Origin: an uncultured Bacteroidales bacterium
Lineage (GTDB): Bacteria; Bacteroidota; Bacteroidia; Bacteroidales; Paludibacteraceae
Length of the DNA stretch: 52,994 nucleotides
Direction of reading: 5' to 3'
Assembly: GCA_902785605.1 (NCBI GenBank)
Contig: CACZZL010000021.1
Span: forward strand, 1 to 52,994
Positions 1-7,236 of the stretch are shown here, piece after piece. How positions within the stretch are numbered: the first letter of the stretch is position 1; the number at the start of each line of letters is the position of its first letter. Position numbers and translations under genes: made by a program. The notes below the pieces were generated by a model, which saw only the letters and a list, made by a program, of their open reading frames with translations, had not been told where the DNA came from and searched no databases.

Positions 1-21
1 TAATTTAATCCTCCAAATTTA

Positions 22-38
22 GTTAAACATTGTTTAAC
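22..38. repeat. perfect 8-bp inverted repeat (possible operator)
   Basis: GTTAAACA and TGTTTAAC are exact reverse complements separated by one base. The site lies immediately before a run of 9-base repeats in the non-coding leader region. It looks like a dyad for a dimeric DNA-binding protein, but no regulator is implied by the sequence itself. Confidence 0.5.
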
Positions 39-83
39 GTAGCTTGCGTAGTTTACGTTGTTGGCGTAGTATGCGTAATTGCG
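39..83. repeat. five tandem degenerate 9-base repeats
   Basis: Five consecutive units begin GTAG or GT and mostly end GC (gtagcttgc, gtagtttac, gttgttggc, gtagtatgc, gtaattgcg), in exact 9-base register. No convincing gene overlaps them. The period resembles the other short-period repeats of this window. Confidence 0.6.
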
Positions 84-128
84 TTTTCACCCTAATAGTT
101 GCAAATTATGTGCCAACCCTAAAATCCC

Positions 129-182
129 TGCCAATATGTCCATCTTTCGTGCCAAATTGTCCACCTTCTGCCAATTTGTCCA
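129..182. promoter_or_regulatory. three direct repeats TGCCAAnnTGTCCA
   Basis: A 14-base motif recurs at 129-142, 150-163 and 169-182 (TGCCAATATGTCCA, TGCCAAATTGTCCA, TGCCAATTTGTCCA). Start-to-start spacing is 21 and 19 bases, about two helical turns, and a half-site TGCCAA lies at 111-116. The array ends just before the promoter whose TTG is at 190. Helically phased sites in front of a promoter suggest a regulator-binding array. Confidence 0.5.
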
Positions 183-189
183 TTAAAAT

Positions 190-220
190 TTGCATATCTC
201 AAAAAAATGTTGTACCTTCG
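190..220 (+). promoter_or_regulatory. promoter P1 of the leader element (TTG-N20-TACCTTCG)
   Basis: TTG at 190-192 and TA at 213-214 are separated by exactly 20 bases, as in the other promoters here. The -7 box reads TACCTTCG instead of TAnnTTTG. It would start an RNA through the conserved leader element 212-369. Confidence 0.5.
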
Positions 221-369
221 ACCTCCTCCCCCAGAGGGGCCCCTTCGAAAGTACGTTAGCACTGTTGTGCAAACGGCAATCTTTTAACCGAAGTAACTTC
301 CATGTGCAAGCACAGATGAATTATTTCGTTTAAAATCTTGCACATTTCAAAAATTTGTTGTACCTTTGC
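212..369 (+). repeat. 158-bp structured dispersed repeat, copy A
   Basis: This segment matches the reverse complement of 51687-51844 over its whole length, about three quarters identical by hand alignment with roughly one compensated single-base indel. It starts in one promoter -7 box and ends in another (361-369). Conserved features are an inverted repeat GTACCTTCGA/TCGAAAGTAC enclosing GGGGCCCC, a GCAC-TGTT-GTGC hairpin and a TGTGC-AA-GCACA hairpin. It precedes the aldo/keto reductase; copy B precedes rdgB. It may be a small-RNA or leader-RNA family, or a miniature mobile element that carries promoters. Confidence 0.75.
338..369 (+). promoter_or_regulatory. promoter of aldo/keto reductase operon
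   Basis: TTG at 338-340, 20 bases, then TACCTTTGC at 361-369. This is the Bacteroidetes primary-sigma promoter form, 27 bases before the ATG of the aldo/keto reductase. Confidence 0.8.
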
Positions 370-395
370 CCCGAATTTATTTTAACTTTACCCTT

Positions 396-1244
396 ATGCA
401 AACGATTCGACTAAACAATGGCATCACAATGCCGCTTCTGGGCTACGGACTGTTCAAGGTGCCGCCTCAGGAGGCAGAGCGTTGTACGCGCGAAGCGCTC
501 GAAGTGGGGTACCGCCTCATTGATACCGCGCAAGCGTACGATAATGAACAAGGTGTAGGAGACGCGATTCGTCGTTCGGGCATCCCGCGCGAGGACATCT
601 TCATTGTCACGAAGATCTGGATTACCAATGCCGGCGAAGAGAAAGCCGCACGAAGCATTGAACAGAGCCTGCGCAAACTGCAAACGGACTACGTGGACCT
701 GTTGCTTATTCATCAGGCCTACGGGGATGTGTTCGGCTCCTGGCGCGCGATGGAGAAAGCGTACGCACAGGGGATGACACGCGCAATCGGTGTGAGTAAT
801 TTCCAGGCCTGCCGATTCTACGACTTCGCGTCTGTAGTGGATGTCAAGCCGGCCATCAACCAACTCCAGTGCTGCGTACTCTCGCAACAACGGACGATCC
901 TTCCGGAGATGGCGCGCTATGACACACAGATGATGGCATGGGGACCGTTAGGGCAAGGATCGGATGATCTGCTCAAGAGCCCTGTGCTGGCCTCTATCGG
1001 TGCGCAATACGGCAAGACGCCTGCACAAGTAGCCCTCAGATGGCTCATCGAACGCGGCATCGTAGCCATCCCCAAATCGATGCACAAAGAACGAATGGCG
1101 GCGAATTTCGACATCTTCGATTTCTCGCTCTCCGAGGCGGATATGCAGGCTATCGAACCGCTCAACCAACAAGACACCGGTTTCCGCGATTTCGCCGACC
1201 CCAATTACCTTCGCCGCATCATCGGTATGTTTGACCCCAAGTAA
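396..1244 (+). CDS. aldo/keto reductase
   Basis: A 282-residue cytosolic NAD(P)H-dependent oxidoreductase with a TIM-barrel fold. The family tetrad is visible: Asp in LIDTAQAYDNE, Tyr in the same segment, Lys in VTKIWI and His in LLIHQAYG. The C-terminal part has the cofactor-binding region around AIPKSMHKERM. Length and pattern match the small DkgA/YvgN-like reductases of 2-oxo acids and aldehydes; the real substrate cannot be read. The frame can be extended to a TTG at 366, but that codon lies inside the -7 box, so the ATG at 396 is the start. A DUF2130 gene follows after 25 bases and is probably cotranscribed. Confidence 0.9.
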   Translation: MQTIRLNNGITMPLLGYGLFKVPPQEAERCTREALEVGYRLIDTAQAYDNEQGVGDAIRRSGIPREDIFIVTKIWITNAGEEKAARSIEQSLRKLQTDYVDLLLIHQAYGDVFGSWRAMEKAYAQGMTRAIGVSNFQACRFYDFASVVDVKPAINQLQCCVLSQQRTILPEMARYDTQMMAWGPLGQGSDDLLKSPVLASIGAQYGKTPAQVALRWLIERGIVAIPKSMHKERMAANFDIFDFSLSEADMQAIEPLNQQDTGFRDFADPNYLRRIIGMFDPK

Positions 1245-1269
1245 GAAAATACGCAAAATTGATATAATT

Positions 1270-2424
1270 ATGAAAGAATTGAAATGCCCGCATTGCGGCA
1301 ATGTGTTTACCGTTGATGAGAGTGACTACGTAGCGCTGTTAGGTCAGGTGCGGAATGCGGAGTTCGAGCATGAACTGGCGCGTCGAATCCATGAGTTGGA
1401 GCAGAACCAGAAGGCTCGTGAGCAAGCGGAAGAGGCACGTCGTAAGGCCGAGGATCAAGCGAAACAGACCCAATTGCAACTGCAATTGCAGCAACTCCAG
1501 TCGCAGCTCCAGCAGGCTGAACAAGCCAAGCAGTTAGCCGTGGCACAGGTGCGTCAGCAGGCCACCGAAGCGTACATGAAAAAAGAGCAGGAACTGGCAC
1601 AAGTGAAGACCCAGATGGATACGCAGCTCAAAGCCGCACAAGAGCAGGTGGCGTATTACAAGGATCTGAAACTGCGCCAATCGACCAAGATGGTCGGCGA
1701 GACGCTGGAGATCCATTGCTCAGCGCTCTTCAACCAACTGATACGACCGCTCATGCCGAATGCGTACTTCGAGAAAGACAACGAGGTGGTAGAAGGCACG
1801 AAGGGCGATTTCGTGTTCCGCGACAAGAGCGAGGACGGAGTAGAGTATATCTCCATCATGTTCGAAATGAAGAACGAGAACGACGAGACGGCGACCAAGC
1901 ATAAGAACGAGGATTTCCTGGCTAAGTTGGATGCCGACCGCAAAAAGAAAGGCTGCGAATACGCCGTACTGGTGTCCATGCTCGAGCCGGACAGCGAACT
2001 GTATAACGGCGGCATTGTGGACATGAGCCATCGTTTCGAGAAGATGTACGTCATCCGTCCGCAGTTCTTCATTCCGCTCATCACGCTCCTCTGCCAAGCC
2101 AACAAAAAGAGCCTAGACGCCAAACGTGAGTTGGCGCTGGTTAAGGCGCAGCAGGTCGATGTAACGAACTTCGAAGAGAAACTGATGACGTTCAAAGACA
2201 GCTTCACGCGTAATGTGCGCCTGGCCAATGAGCGCTTCTCCGATGCAATTGACGAGATCGACAAGACCATCGCGCACCTCACCAAAGTGCGTGAGAACCT
2301 CGTTAAGTCGGGTGACAACCTCAACGCGGCAGACAAGAAACTGCAGGAGGTGACGGTCAAGCGCCTGACTTACGGCAACCCGACCATGAAAGCCAAGTTC
2401 GACGAGGCGAGAAAGAAAGAGTGA
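1270..2424 (+). CDS. DUF2130 domain protein
   Basis: A 384-residue cytosolic protein. The N-terminus has a CPHCG knuckle (residues 4-8), then a long Gln/Glu/Lys-rich coiled coil to about residue 150. A conserved domain follows with segments GDFVFRDKSEDGVEYISIMFEMKNEN and FLAKLDADRKKKGCEYAVLVSMLE. These resemble the nuclease-like core of DUF2130, whose function is not established. The ATG at 1270 is preferred; the ATG at 1231 overlaps the preceding gene and adds only a basic tail. The stop TGA directly abuts the stop of the converging yqeY with no bases between them. Confidence 0.85.
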   Translation: MKELKCPHCGNVFTVDESDYVALLGQVRNAEFEHELARRIHELEQNQKAREQAEEARRKAEDQAKQTQLQLQLQQLQSQLQQAEQAKQLAVAQVRQQATEAYMKKEQELAQVKTQMDTQLKAAQEQVAYYKDLKLRQSTKMVGETLEIHCSALFNQLIRPLMPNAYFEKDNEVVEGTKGDFVFRDKSEDGVEYISIMFEMKNENDETATKHKNEDFLAKLDADRKKKGCEYAVLVSMLEPDSELYNGGIVDMSHRFEKMYVIRPQFFIPLITLLCQANKKSLDAKRELALVKAQQVDVTNFEEKLMTFKDSFTRNVRLANERFSDAIDEIDKTIAHLTKVRENLVKSGDNLNAADKKLQEVTVKRLTYGNPTMKAKFDEARKKE

Positions 2425-2871
2425 TTATACCAATTGGCTCTGGACGACTTGGGCGACCATTTTGCCGTCGGCATTGGGCAGGGCCGCTTTGATGGCTTTG
2501 ACGAACAGGCCCATGTTCTTCTTCTCCGCTTCCCAGCCGTTGGCCTCTTTGGCGGCATTGAAAGCGCGGACGATGTCCTCTTCGGATGCTGCCTTGGGCA
2601 GGAAGGTTTCGAGGACGGTGATCTGTGCGTTCTCGGCGTCCGCAAGTTCCTGACGTCCTGCAGCGAGGTACTGCTCGACGGATTCCTGACGCTGTTTGAC
2701 CATCTTCTTGATGATCTGGATCTCATCCGCTTCGGTCAGTTCCTTACCGGCGTTCTCCTTGCTGGTCGACCAGTTGAGGAACGCACTCTTGATGGCGCGC
2801 AGACTCTCTGTGCGCACACTGTCATGGTTTTTCATTGCCTCCATGATCAAGGCATTGAGCTCGTTTTTCAT
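2425..2871 (-). CDS. GatB/YqeY domain protein
   Basis: A 148-residue protein beginning MKNELNALIMEAMKNHD, helical throughout. Typical YqeY features are RAIKSAFLNW, the EADEIQIIKKMVKQRQES helix, ETFLPKAASEEDI and the C-terminal GKMVAQVVQSQL. The domain is shared with the tail of the amidotransferase GatB, where it contacts tRNA; the stand-alone protein has no firmly assigned role. Residue 10 of the longer frame was taken as start because the upstream residues are not family-like. It has its own promoter at 2895-2926. Confidence 0.88.
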   Translation of the reverse strand: MKNELNALIMEAMKNHDSVRTESLRAIKSAFLNWSTSKENAGKELTEADEIQIIKKMVKQRQESVEQYLAAGRQELADAENAQITVLETFLPKAASEEDIVRAFNAAKEANGWEAEKKNMGLFVKAIKAALPNADGKMVAQVVQSQLV

Positions 2872-2894
2872 ATCTGATGTTGTTGTTTGCGAGT

Positions 2895-2926
2895 GCAAAG
2901 GTACTGCTTTTTTCGCATATATGCAA
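2895..2926 (-). promoter_or_regulatory. promoter of yqeY-like gene
   Basis: Minus-strand TTG (2926-2924), 20 bases, TACCTTTGC (2903-2895). The 20-base spacer ends in an A-tract plus GCAG, the variant also seen at the tRNA promoters. Confidence 0.75.
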
Positions 2927-2955
2927 GAAAAAATCGATTTTTTACCGTCAAATAC

Positions 2956-2987
2956 TTGTCTGTTCCAAAAAAATATTGTACCTTTGC
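2956..2987 (+). promoter_or_regulatory. promoter of SGNH esterase gene
   Basis: TTG at 2956, 20 bases, TACCTTTGC at 2979-2987, 25 bases before the ATG at 3013. Confidence 0.75.
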
Positions 2988-3012
2988 GCCATAAACGAAA
3001 ACAAGTATAGCT

Positions 3013-4353
3013 ATGCGTAAGATTCTGGTATTGTTATGTGCGGTGCTGCTGGTGTTGCCGGTAGAGGCAGCGAAGCGGCGTGTGCACACGATTGGCGACA
3101 GTACGATGTCGGAGTATAAACCCGCTGCGACCCCCAAACGCGGGTGGGGTATGTACCTGCAGGCGTTCTTCAACCCGGACAGTGTGGAAGTGAACAACCG
3201 CGGTAAGAGCGGTGCGAGCACCCGTACGTTCTACGAGACGGAGAACCTGTGGCCGAGTGTCAAGCAGCAGATGAAAGCGGGCGATTACCTCATCATTCAG
3301 TTCGCGCACAACGACGAGAAGTGCAAGGGCGAGGATGTGTATGTCAAGAACGCCCAACTCCGGGCGGAAGGCAAGGACACGCTGACCGACATGCGCGGCA
3401 CCGAGCCCAACACGACCTACAAAATGTACCTGCGTCGCTACATCAACGAAGCCCGTGAGATGGGTGTGAAACCGATTCTGGTGTCTCCTGTCTGCCGTGC
3501 GTATTTCCAACCGGACGGAACCATCAGTAACGAGGGATGCCATAAGTTGGCGGAGGATAAGGACTACGTCCGCTCTATGCGCGAAGTGGCGGAAGAGATG
3601 GGTGTGCCGTTCCTCGACATGACAGCGCGCTCCAAGGATTTCTTCGAGTATGCCGGTCAGGAGAAATGTATGTCGCAGTTCTTCAACTGCGGGGACAAGA
3701 CCCACACGAGCATGGTCGGTGGTATGATGGTGGCCATGCAGGCGTATATCCTGATCATGTGGTCGGAGATTGAGGAGATGAAACCGTGGATGGTCTTTCC
3801 GAGCATTGAGGAGTATCACGCTTATGCGTTCGCCATTGAGGAGAGCGGTAAACGTGCTGCAGTGGAGGCCGAAGGGACGCTGTTCTTCGATAAACGGCTT
3901 GTACCGGATAAGGTGCAGCATATGGATGTGGTGGAAGGACAGTACTACATCGCCCAAGGCGGTGCATGGCCGGCCGGTGAGATCGACGAGGTGGCGAACC
4001 GCTACCTGGAGTACCGCCTCGAGCCGGTCGGTAAGAAAGGAATGGTGGTGGAGAAGATCGTGCTGCCCGTACGCGCTAAAGGCGGGGAGGGAATGAACCT
4101 CCACATCAACTACGGGTTCGGGGATAACTTCCGCGATGTGACGACTATCTACGAGAACACGGCGCTGCCGAAGAACAAAGAGGTGGTGATTGTGCTGGAC
4201 CAGCCGATTCTGATCCCGGGCGGTGAGACGCTGGTGATCCGCGTGCTGCCCTGGTACGACTCGAACGGCAGTCCGCAGAGCGGTAAGCTCCTGTGGCTCG
4301 GACAGCTGGAGTTGACCTACAAAGTGATTTCCAAACTGAAACAGGCCCAATAA
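3013..4353 (+). CDS. secreted rhamnogalacturonan acetylesterase-like SGNH hydrolase
   Basis: A 446-residue protein with a signal peptide (residues 1 to about 19, ending PVEAA). The SGNH hydrolase blocks follow: block I TIGDSTMSEY with the nucleophile Ser, block II NNRGKSGASTRTF with the Gly, block III IIQFAHND with the Asn, and block V DKTHTSMVGGMM with the Asp/His pair. This order resembles family CE12 esterases, which remove acetyl groups from pectic rhamnogalacturonan. About 190 further residues form a C-terminal region I do not recognise, perhaps a beta-rich accessory domain. It is transcribed alone, with its own promoter and a terminator directly after the stop. Substrate is inferred from the family only. 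Confidence 0.82.
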   Translation: MRKILVLLCAVLLVLPVEAAKRRVHTIGDSTMSEYKPAATPKRGWGMYLQAFFNPDSVEVNNRGKSGASTRTFYETENLWPSVKQQMKAGDYLIIQFAHNDEKCKGEDVYVKNAQLRAEGKDTLTDMRGTEPNTTYKMYLRRYINEAREMGVKPILVSPVCRAYFQPDGTISNEGCHKLAEDKDYVRSMREVAEEMGVPFLDMTARSKDFFEYAGQEKCMSQFFNCGDKTHTSMVGGMMVAMQAYILIMWSEIEEMKPWMVFPSIEEYHAYAFAIEESGKRAAVEAEGTLFFDKRLVPDKVQHMDVVEGQYYIAQGGAWPAGEIDEVANRYLEYRLEPVGKKGMVVEKIVLPVRAKGGEGMNLHINYGFGDNFRDVTTIYENTALPKNKEVVIVLDQPILIPGGETLVIRVLPWYDSNGSPQSGKLLWLGQLELTYKVISKLKQAQ

Positions 4354-4388
4354 AAAAAGAAAGCCGCTCGAGTGAGCGGCTTCTCTTT
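4353..4388. terminator. bidirectional intrinsic terminator
   Basis: A perfect 9-bp stem (AAGCCGCTC at 4361-4369 with GAGCGGCTT at 4374-4382) has a 4-base loop, an A-tract before it and a T-rich tract after it. It can terminate the esterase gene rightward and the exb operon leftward. Confidence 0.9.
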
Positions 4389-4859
4389 TTAGTAACTGGT
4401 TCGCTGTGTAGCAGCGTAACTGATCTTGAGCGCGTAGGCGCGTCTCAGTTCCTGTTTGATGTCGGCGATGACACCCATCTTGGTATCTTTGTCGGCTTTG
4501 ATCGAAACAGTCATAAGACCTTGATCGGACTCTTTCATGGACGAACGCTCGTTGATGATGTACTCACCAATCTCGTTCACCTCTGCGAACTGGTCGTTGA
4601 GCTGGATACGCGTTTCAGCACCGTACTGTTTGCGGAATTCTGCGGTCGGTGTACCGACGTAGATATAACGCACAAGCGATTTGTTCTCCAACTTGGTAAG
4701 CTCAGTAGCTTGCGGGTTCTTGAACTGCACCTTGTAGCTGACCTCTTTCATGGACGTTACTGACATGAAGAAGAAGAGCAGCATGAAGATGATATCAGGG
4801 AGAGACGACGTGTTGAGCGCCGGCATCTCACGTTTCTCATTTCTACGAATCTTTGCCAT
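4389..4859 (-). CDS. exbD: ExbD/TolR-type biopolymer transport protein (second ExbD)
   Basis: A 156-residue inner-membrane protein. A short basic N-terminus is followed by one membrane helix (about residues 18-38) carrying the conserved intramembrane Asp in SSLPDIIFMLLFFF, then a periplasmic domain. With ExbB it forms the proton-driven motor that powers TonB-dependent outer-membrane transport. It is the last gene of the exbB, membrane protein, exbD, exbD operon, 1 base after the preceding exbD, and ends at the shared terminator. Confidence 0.88.
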   Translation of the reverse strand: MAKIRRNEKREMPALNTSSLPDIIFMLLFFFMSVTSMKEVSYKVQFKNPQATELTKLENKSLVRYIYVGTPTAEFRKQYGAETRIQLNDQFAEVNEIGEYIINERSSMKESDQGLMTVSIKADKDTKMGVIADIKQELRRAYALKISYAATQRTSY

Positions 4860-4860
4860 A

Positions 4861-5445
4861 TCAGTTTCCGTAATTTTTAGGTTCAGCCTCCGAAATCTTC
4901 TGAGGATATACTTTCTGGATCAGTTTCTGGTCCTCCTCATCGAGTTCGTTGTACGACTTGTGATAATATTTCTTTGCGCACGCTTCACGCAATTCATTGT
5001 ACGCCGCAACGAGTTCATTCTGTACTTCCAGATATGCCTGATACTGCGTATCTACGTCGTTCTGGACGGAGATGACGTGATCCTTGGTGTACTTGATACG
5101 CTCTGTTTTGCCATTCAAAACAAAGTCCTCTTCGAACACCTTCGGATAGTAGTCGGCATTGTTCTCGTTCAATATGAACTCTTTGGCTCTCTCTCTCAGT
5201 TTCTTGACATCAGTCAGCTCACCTTGTACCATGAGTTGGTTAGCGGAGTTAATCTTCACTACCAACAGGTTCCGCTTGTTAATATCCTTATCTTCCGCTT
5301 TCTGATCGGGAGGAATAGGTGCAGGCAGACGGCGAGCGAGTCCCTGATTCACATCCATAGAGGTTGTTACCAGGAAGAAAATCAGCAACAAGAACGAGAT
5401 GTCGGCCATGGAGCTGGCGTTAATCTGTGGGACTTTCTTTGCCAT
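4861..5445 (-). CDS. exbD: ExbD/TolR-type biopolymer transport protein (first ExbD)
   Basis: A 194-residue ExbD with the membrane helix SSMADISFLLLIFFLVTT near the N-terminus; the Asp in MADIS corresponds to the proton-path Asp of the family. The periplasmic part is longer than in the second copy and ends in a Lys/Glu/Tyr-rich helical extension (about residues 130-190). Two dissimilar ExbD proteins beside one ExbB is usual in Bacteroidales. It starts 10 bases after the 176-residue membrane protein. Confidence 0.9.
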   Translation of the reverse strand: MAKKVPQINASSMADISFLLLIFFLVTTSMDVNQGLARRLPAPIPPDQKAEDKDINKRNLLVVKINSANQLMVQGELTDVKKLRERAKEFILNENNADYYPKVFEEDFVLNGKTERIKYTKDHVISVQNDVDTQYQAYLEVQNELVAAYNELREACAKKYYHKSYNELDEEDQKLIQKVYPQKISEAEPKNYGN

Positions 5446-5455
5446 AGTAGTTCAA

Positions 5456-5986
5456 TTATTTACGTATACGTCTAATCACTGCACCGCAAATCATCGTAAC
5501 GATGGTAGCGAAGAAGAGGATATATACAAAGTAGATAACGGCGTCAGCCAGTTTGCCCCAGAAGGCCCACCAGTCAGCGATCTCCTGTTCGGTTCCGTGG
5601 AGTTCAAATCCGACGATGTTCATCGGCTCAGAGCTACCGAGTGCCCAGCAGATAACTGCCAGAACGATGAAACCGATCACGAAGCCCAGTGTCTTGAATG
5701 CTTTGGCGCGGTCGTTTTGGAGGTTCTTGCAGAACTCGATGATAACGACTACGAGGGTAGCCAATGCAGCGAGTCCGAGGAGCACGTAGTTCCAAACGAG
5801 GAACAGACCGGTGAAACGCGGTACAAGAGTCTGCTCACCTGCTACGTCCATATAGTACTTCTCCATATCACCGCCCGTAGGAGGTTGTTGTATGAGGAAG
5901 AACAACCCCGCCACAACGATTCCCAGACCCAGAAGGGTCCAAAGGGTAATCTTAGGTATTAATTTGTAATTTTTCATATTGCTCAA
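5456..5986 (-). CDS. four-helix membrane protein of the exb operon
   Basis: A 176-residue integral membrane protein of unassigned function. Four hydrophobic segments are visible (about residues 12-32, 62-84, 101-118 and 146-168), with a short soluble loop between the first two and a basic tail RRIRK. A protein of this kind regularly sits between exbB and exbD in Bacteroidales, so a role in assembling or tuning the TonB motor is plausible but inferred from position only. The start is either the first ATG at 5986 or the one at 5977. Confidence 0.75.
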   Translation of the reverse strand: MSNMKNYKLIPKITLWTLLGLGIVVAGLFFLIQQPPTGGDMEKYYMDVAGEQTLVPRFTGLFLVWNYVLLGLAALATLVVVIIEFCKNLQNDRAKAFKTLGFVIGFIVLAVICWALGSSEPMNIVGFELHGTEQEIADWWAFWGKLADAVIYFVYILFFATIVTMICGAVIRRIRK

Positions 5987-6008
5987 AAATTGTTTTGTTA
6001 AACAATAG

Positions 6009-6038
6009 TTTTCAGCTTTCAGCGTTCGCTTTCAGCTT
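6009..6038. repeat. short-period repeat (TTTCAGC units) in exb operon spacer
   Basis: Three TTTCAGC units separated by CGTTCG occupy most of the spacer between exbB and the next gene and overlap the exbB stop codon. It belongs to the dispersed short-period repeats of this window. Confidence 0.5.
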
Positions 6039-6873
6039 ATTTCTTTTGAGCAGCGTCGTATTCAACCACCAAGTCAAGCAGGCTAATCGAGCTGTCCTCC
6101 ATTTCATTCACGAGACCCTCAATGAGGCTGAGAATGTAGTTGTAGAACAACTGCAGTACAACAGCGATGATCAAACCGAGGAGGGTAGTCAACAGAGCGA
6201 CCTTGATACCACCGGCAACAACGGTAGCGGAGATATCACCTACCTGCTGAATCTTATCGAATGCCTCGATCATACCGATGATGGTACCCAAGAATCCGAG
6301 AGACGGAGCGATAGCGATGAACAGGGTGATCCAAGACAGGTTCTTCTCGAGCAAACCGAGTTGAACACCACCGTAAGAAGCAACGGTCTTCTCTACTACG
6401 TCTACACCTTCATGATAACGGCTCAGACCCTGATAGAAGATAGCGGCAACCGGTCCGCGGGTATTGCGGCAAACGTCGAGAGCTGCGTCAATGCCACCTT
6501 TCTTAAGAGCGTCCTCAATCTTAGCCAACAGAACTTTGGTGTTCGTTTTGCTAAGCGACAGATAAACGATACGCTCGATGCAAAGAGCGAGACCGAAGAT
6601 AAGGGTGATCAGCGTCAAAGCCATGAAGCCTGCGCCACCTTCGATGAACTTCGTCTTCAGCGTCTTGTGAAGAGCAACAACTGCGTTGTCCTTCTGCTCA
6701 GCTGCGGGAGCCTCAACGGCTTCTGCCTCTGCTGCTTCAGGAGCTGCGGTTTCGTCAACTTGTTCTACAGCTGCCTCTGCTGCAGGAGCGGCTGCTTCGT
6801 CTTGTGCCATTACTGCTGCACTACCAAAAGTCAGCATAGCGAGCACCGTAAGGGTTGCAAATACTTTTTTCAT
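6037..6873 (-). CDS. exbB: ExbB/TolQ/MotA-type proton channel protein
   Basis: A 278-residue protein. A signal peptide (residues 1-23, ending VMAQ) is followed by an Ala/Glu/Pro-rich low-complexity segment (about 24-60), then three membrane helices (about 78-98, 180-200 and 220-245) typical of the MotA/TolQ/ExbB proton channel. Segments SLGFLGTIIGMIEAFDKI and VAGGIKVALLTTLLGLIIAV are diagnostic. It forms the ring through which protons flow to energise TonB. A cleavable signal before an acidic linker is common for Bacteroidetes ExbB. I see no promoter of the usual form in the 178 bases back to tRNA-Ser(GGA), so it may be read from the tRNA promoter. Confidence 0.92.
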   Translation of the reverse strand: MKKVFATLTVLAMLTFGSAAVMAQDEAAAPAAEAAVEQVDETAAPEAAEAEAVEAPAAEQKDNAVVALHKTLKTKFIEGGAGFMALTLITLIFGLALCIERIVYLSLSKTNTKVLLAKIEDALKKGGIDAALDVCRNTRGPVAAIFYQGLSRYHEGVDVVEKTVASYGGVQLGLLEKNLSWITLFIAIAPSLGFLGTIIGMIEAFDKIQQVGDISATVVAGGIKVALLTTLLGLIIAVVLQLFYNYILSLIEGLVNEMEDSSISLLDLVVEYDAAQKK

Positions 6874-7051
6874 GAGAATAAAAAATTAATTTAAGTTATT
6901 TGTGTTTTTATTGTATCTCTGTTTCTTGGGGATTGCTTCGTCGCTTCACTCCTTGCAAGCCCAGCCTACCGGTGGTATCCTGGGCAAGTCTTTTGCTTCA
7001 GCCGTGTCCGTAAGCGAGCTTCCTTCCCCGGCTCGTAGCAAAATCCTTTGC

Positions 7052-7138
7052 GGAGAGACGGGGATTCGAACCCCGGAAACCCTTTTGGAGTTTACACGCT
7101 TTCCAGGCGTGCCTCTTCAACCACTCGAGCATCTCTCC
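7052..7138 (-). tRNA. tRNA-Ser(GGA)
   Basis: The acceptor stem pairs GGAGAGA with TCTCTCC, the discriminator is G, the anticodon loop CTGGAAA gives anticodon GGA, and a long variable arm and T-loop TTCGAAT are present. CCA is not encoded. A promoter lies at 7176-7207. It stands first in line before the exb operon on the same strand. Confidence 0.95.
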
Positions 7139-7175
7139 CAAGCCCCTCCAAGGGGGGCATTATTCATAATCGGCT

Positions 7176-7207
7176 ACAAAGGTACTGCTTTTTTGTGACA
7201 TACGCAA
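7176..7207 (-). promoter_or_regulatory. promoter of tRNA-Ser(GGA)
   Basis: Minus-strand TTG (7207-7205), 20 bases ending in an A-tract and GCAG, then TACCTTTGT (7184-7176). Confidence 0.75.
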
Positions 7208-7236
7208 GAGTTTGGGCATTTTTTTGTGAATTTTAA

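Noticed and set aside
99-187. Sigma-54 promoter from TGGCAC on the minus strand
   Set aside because: TGGCAC occurs in the phased array but is not followed by TTGCA/T at the required spacing.
44-259. 71-residue reading frame at the left end
   Set aside because: It runs through the 9-base repeats, the phased motif array, promoter P1 and the structured repeat, has no start context and low-complexity sequence; the region is regulatory.
366-395. TTG start giving a longer aldo/keto reductase
   Set aside because: The TTG is part of the TACCTTTGC promoter box; the ATG at 396 gives the family N-terminus.
6874-7051. Riboswitch upstream of exbB
   Set aside because: A GCCCAG/CTGGGC hairpin (6959-6985) is present, but no known riboswitch core such as a B12 box is recognisable.
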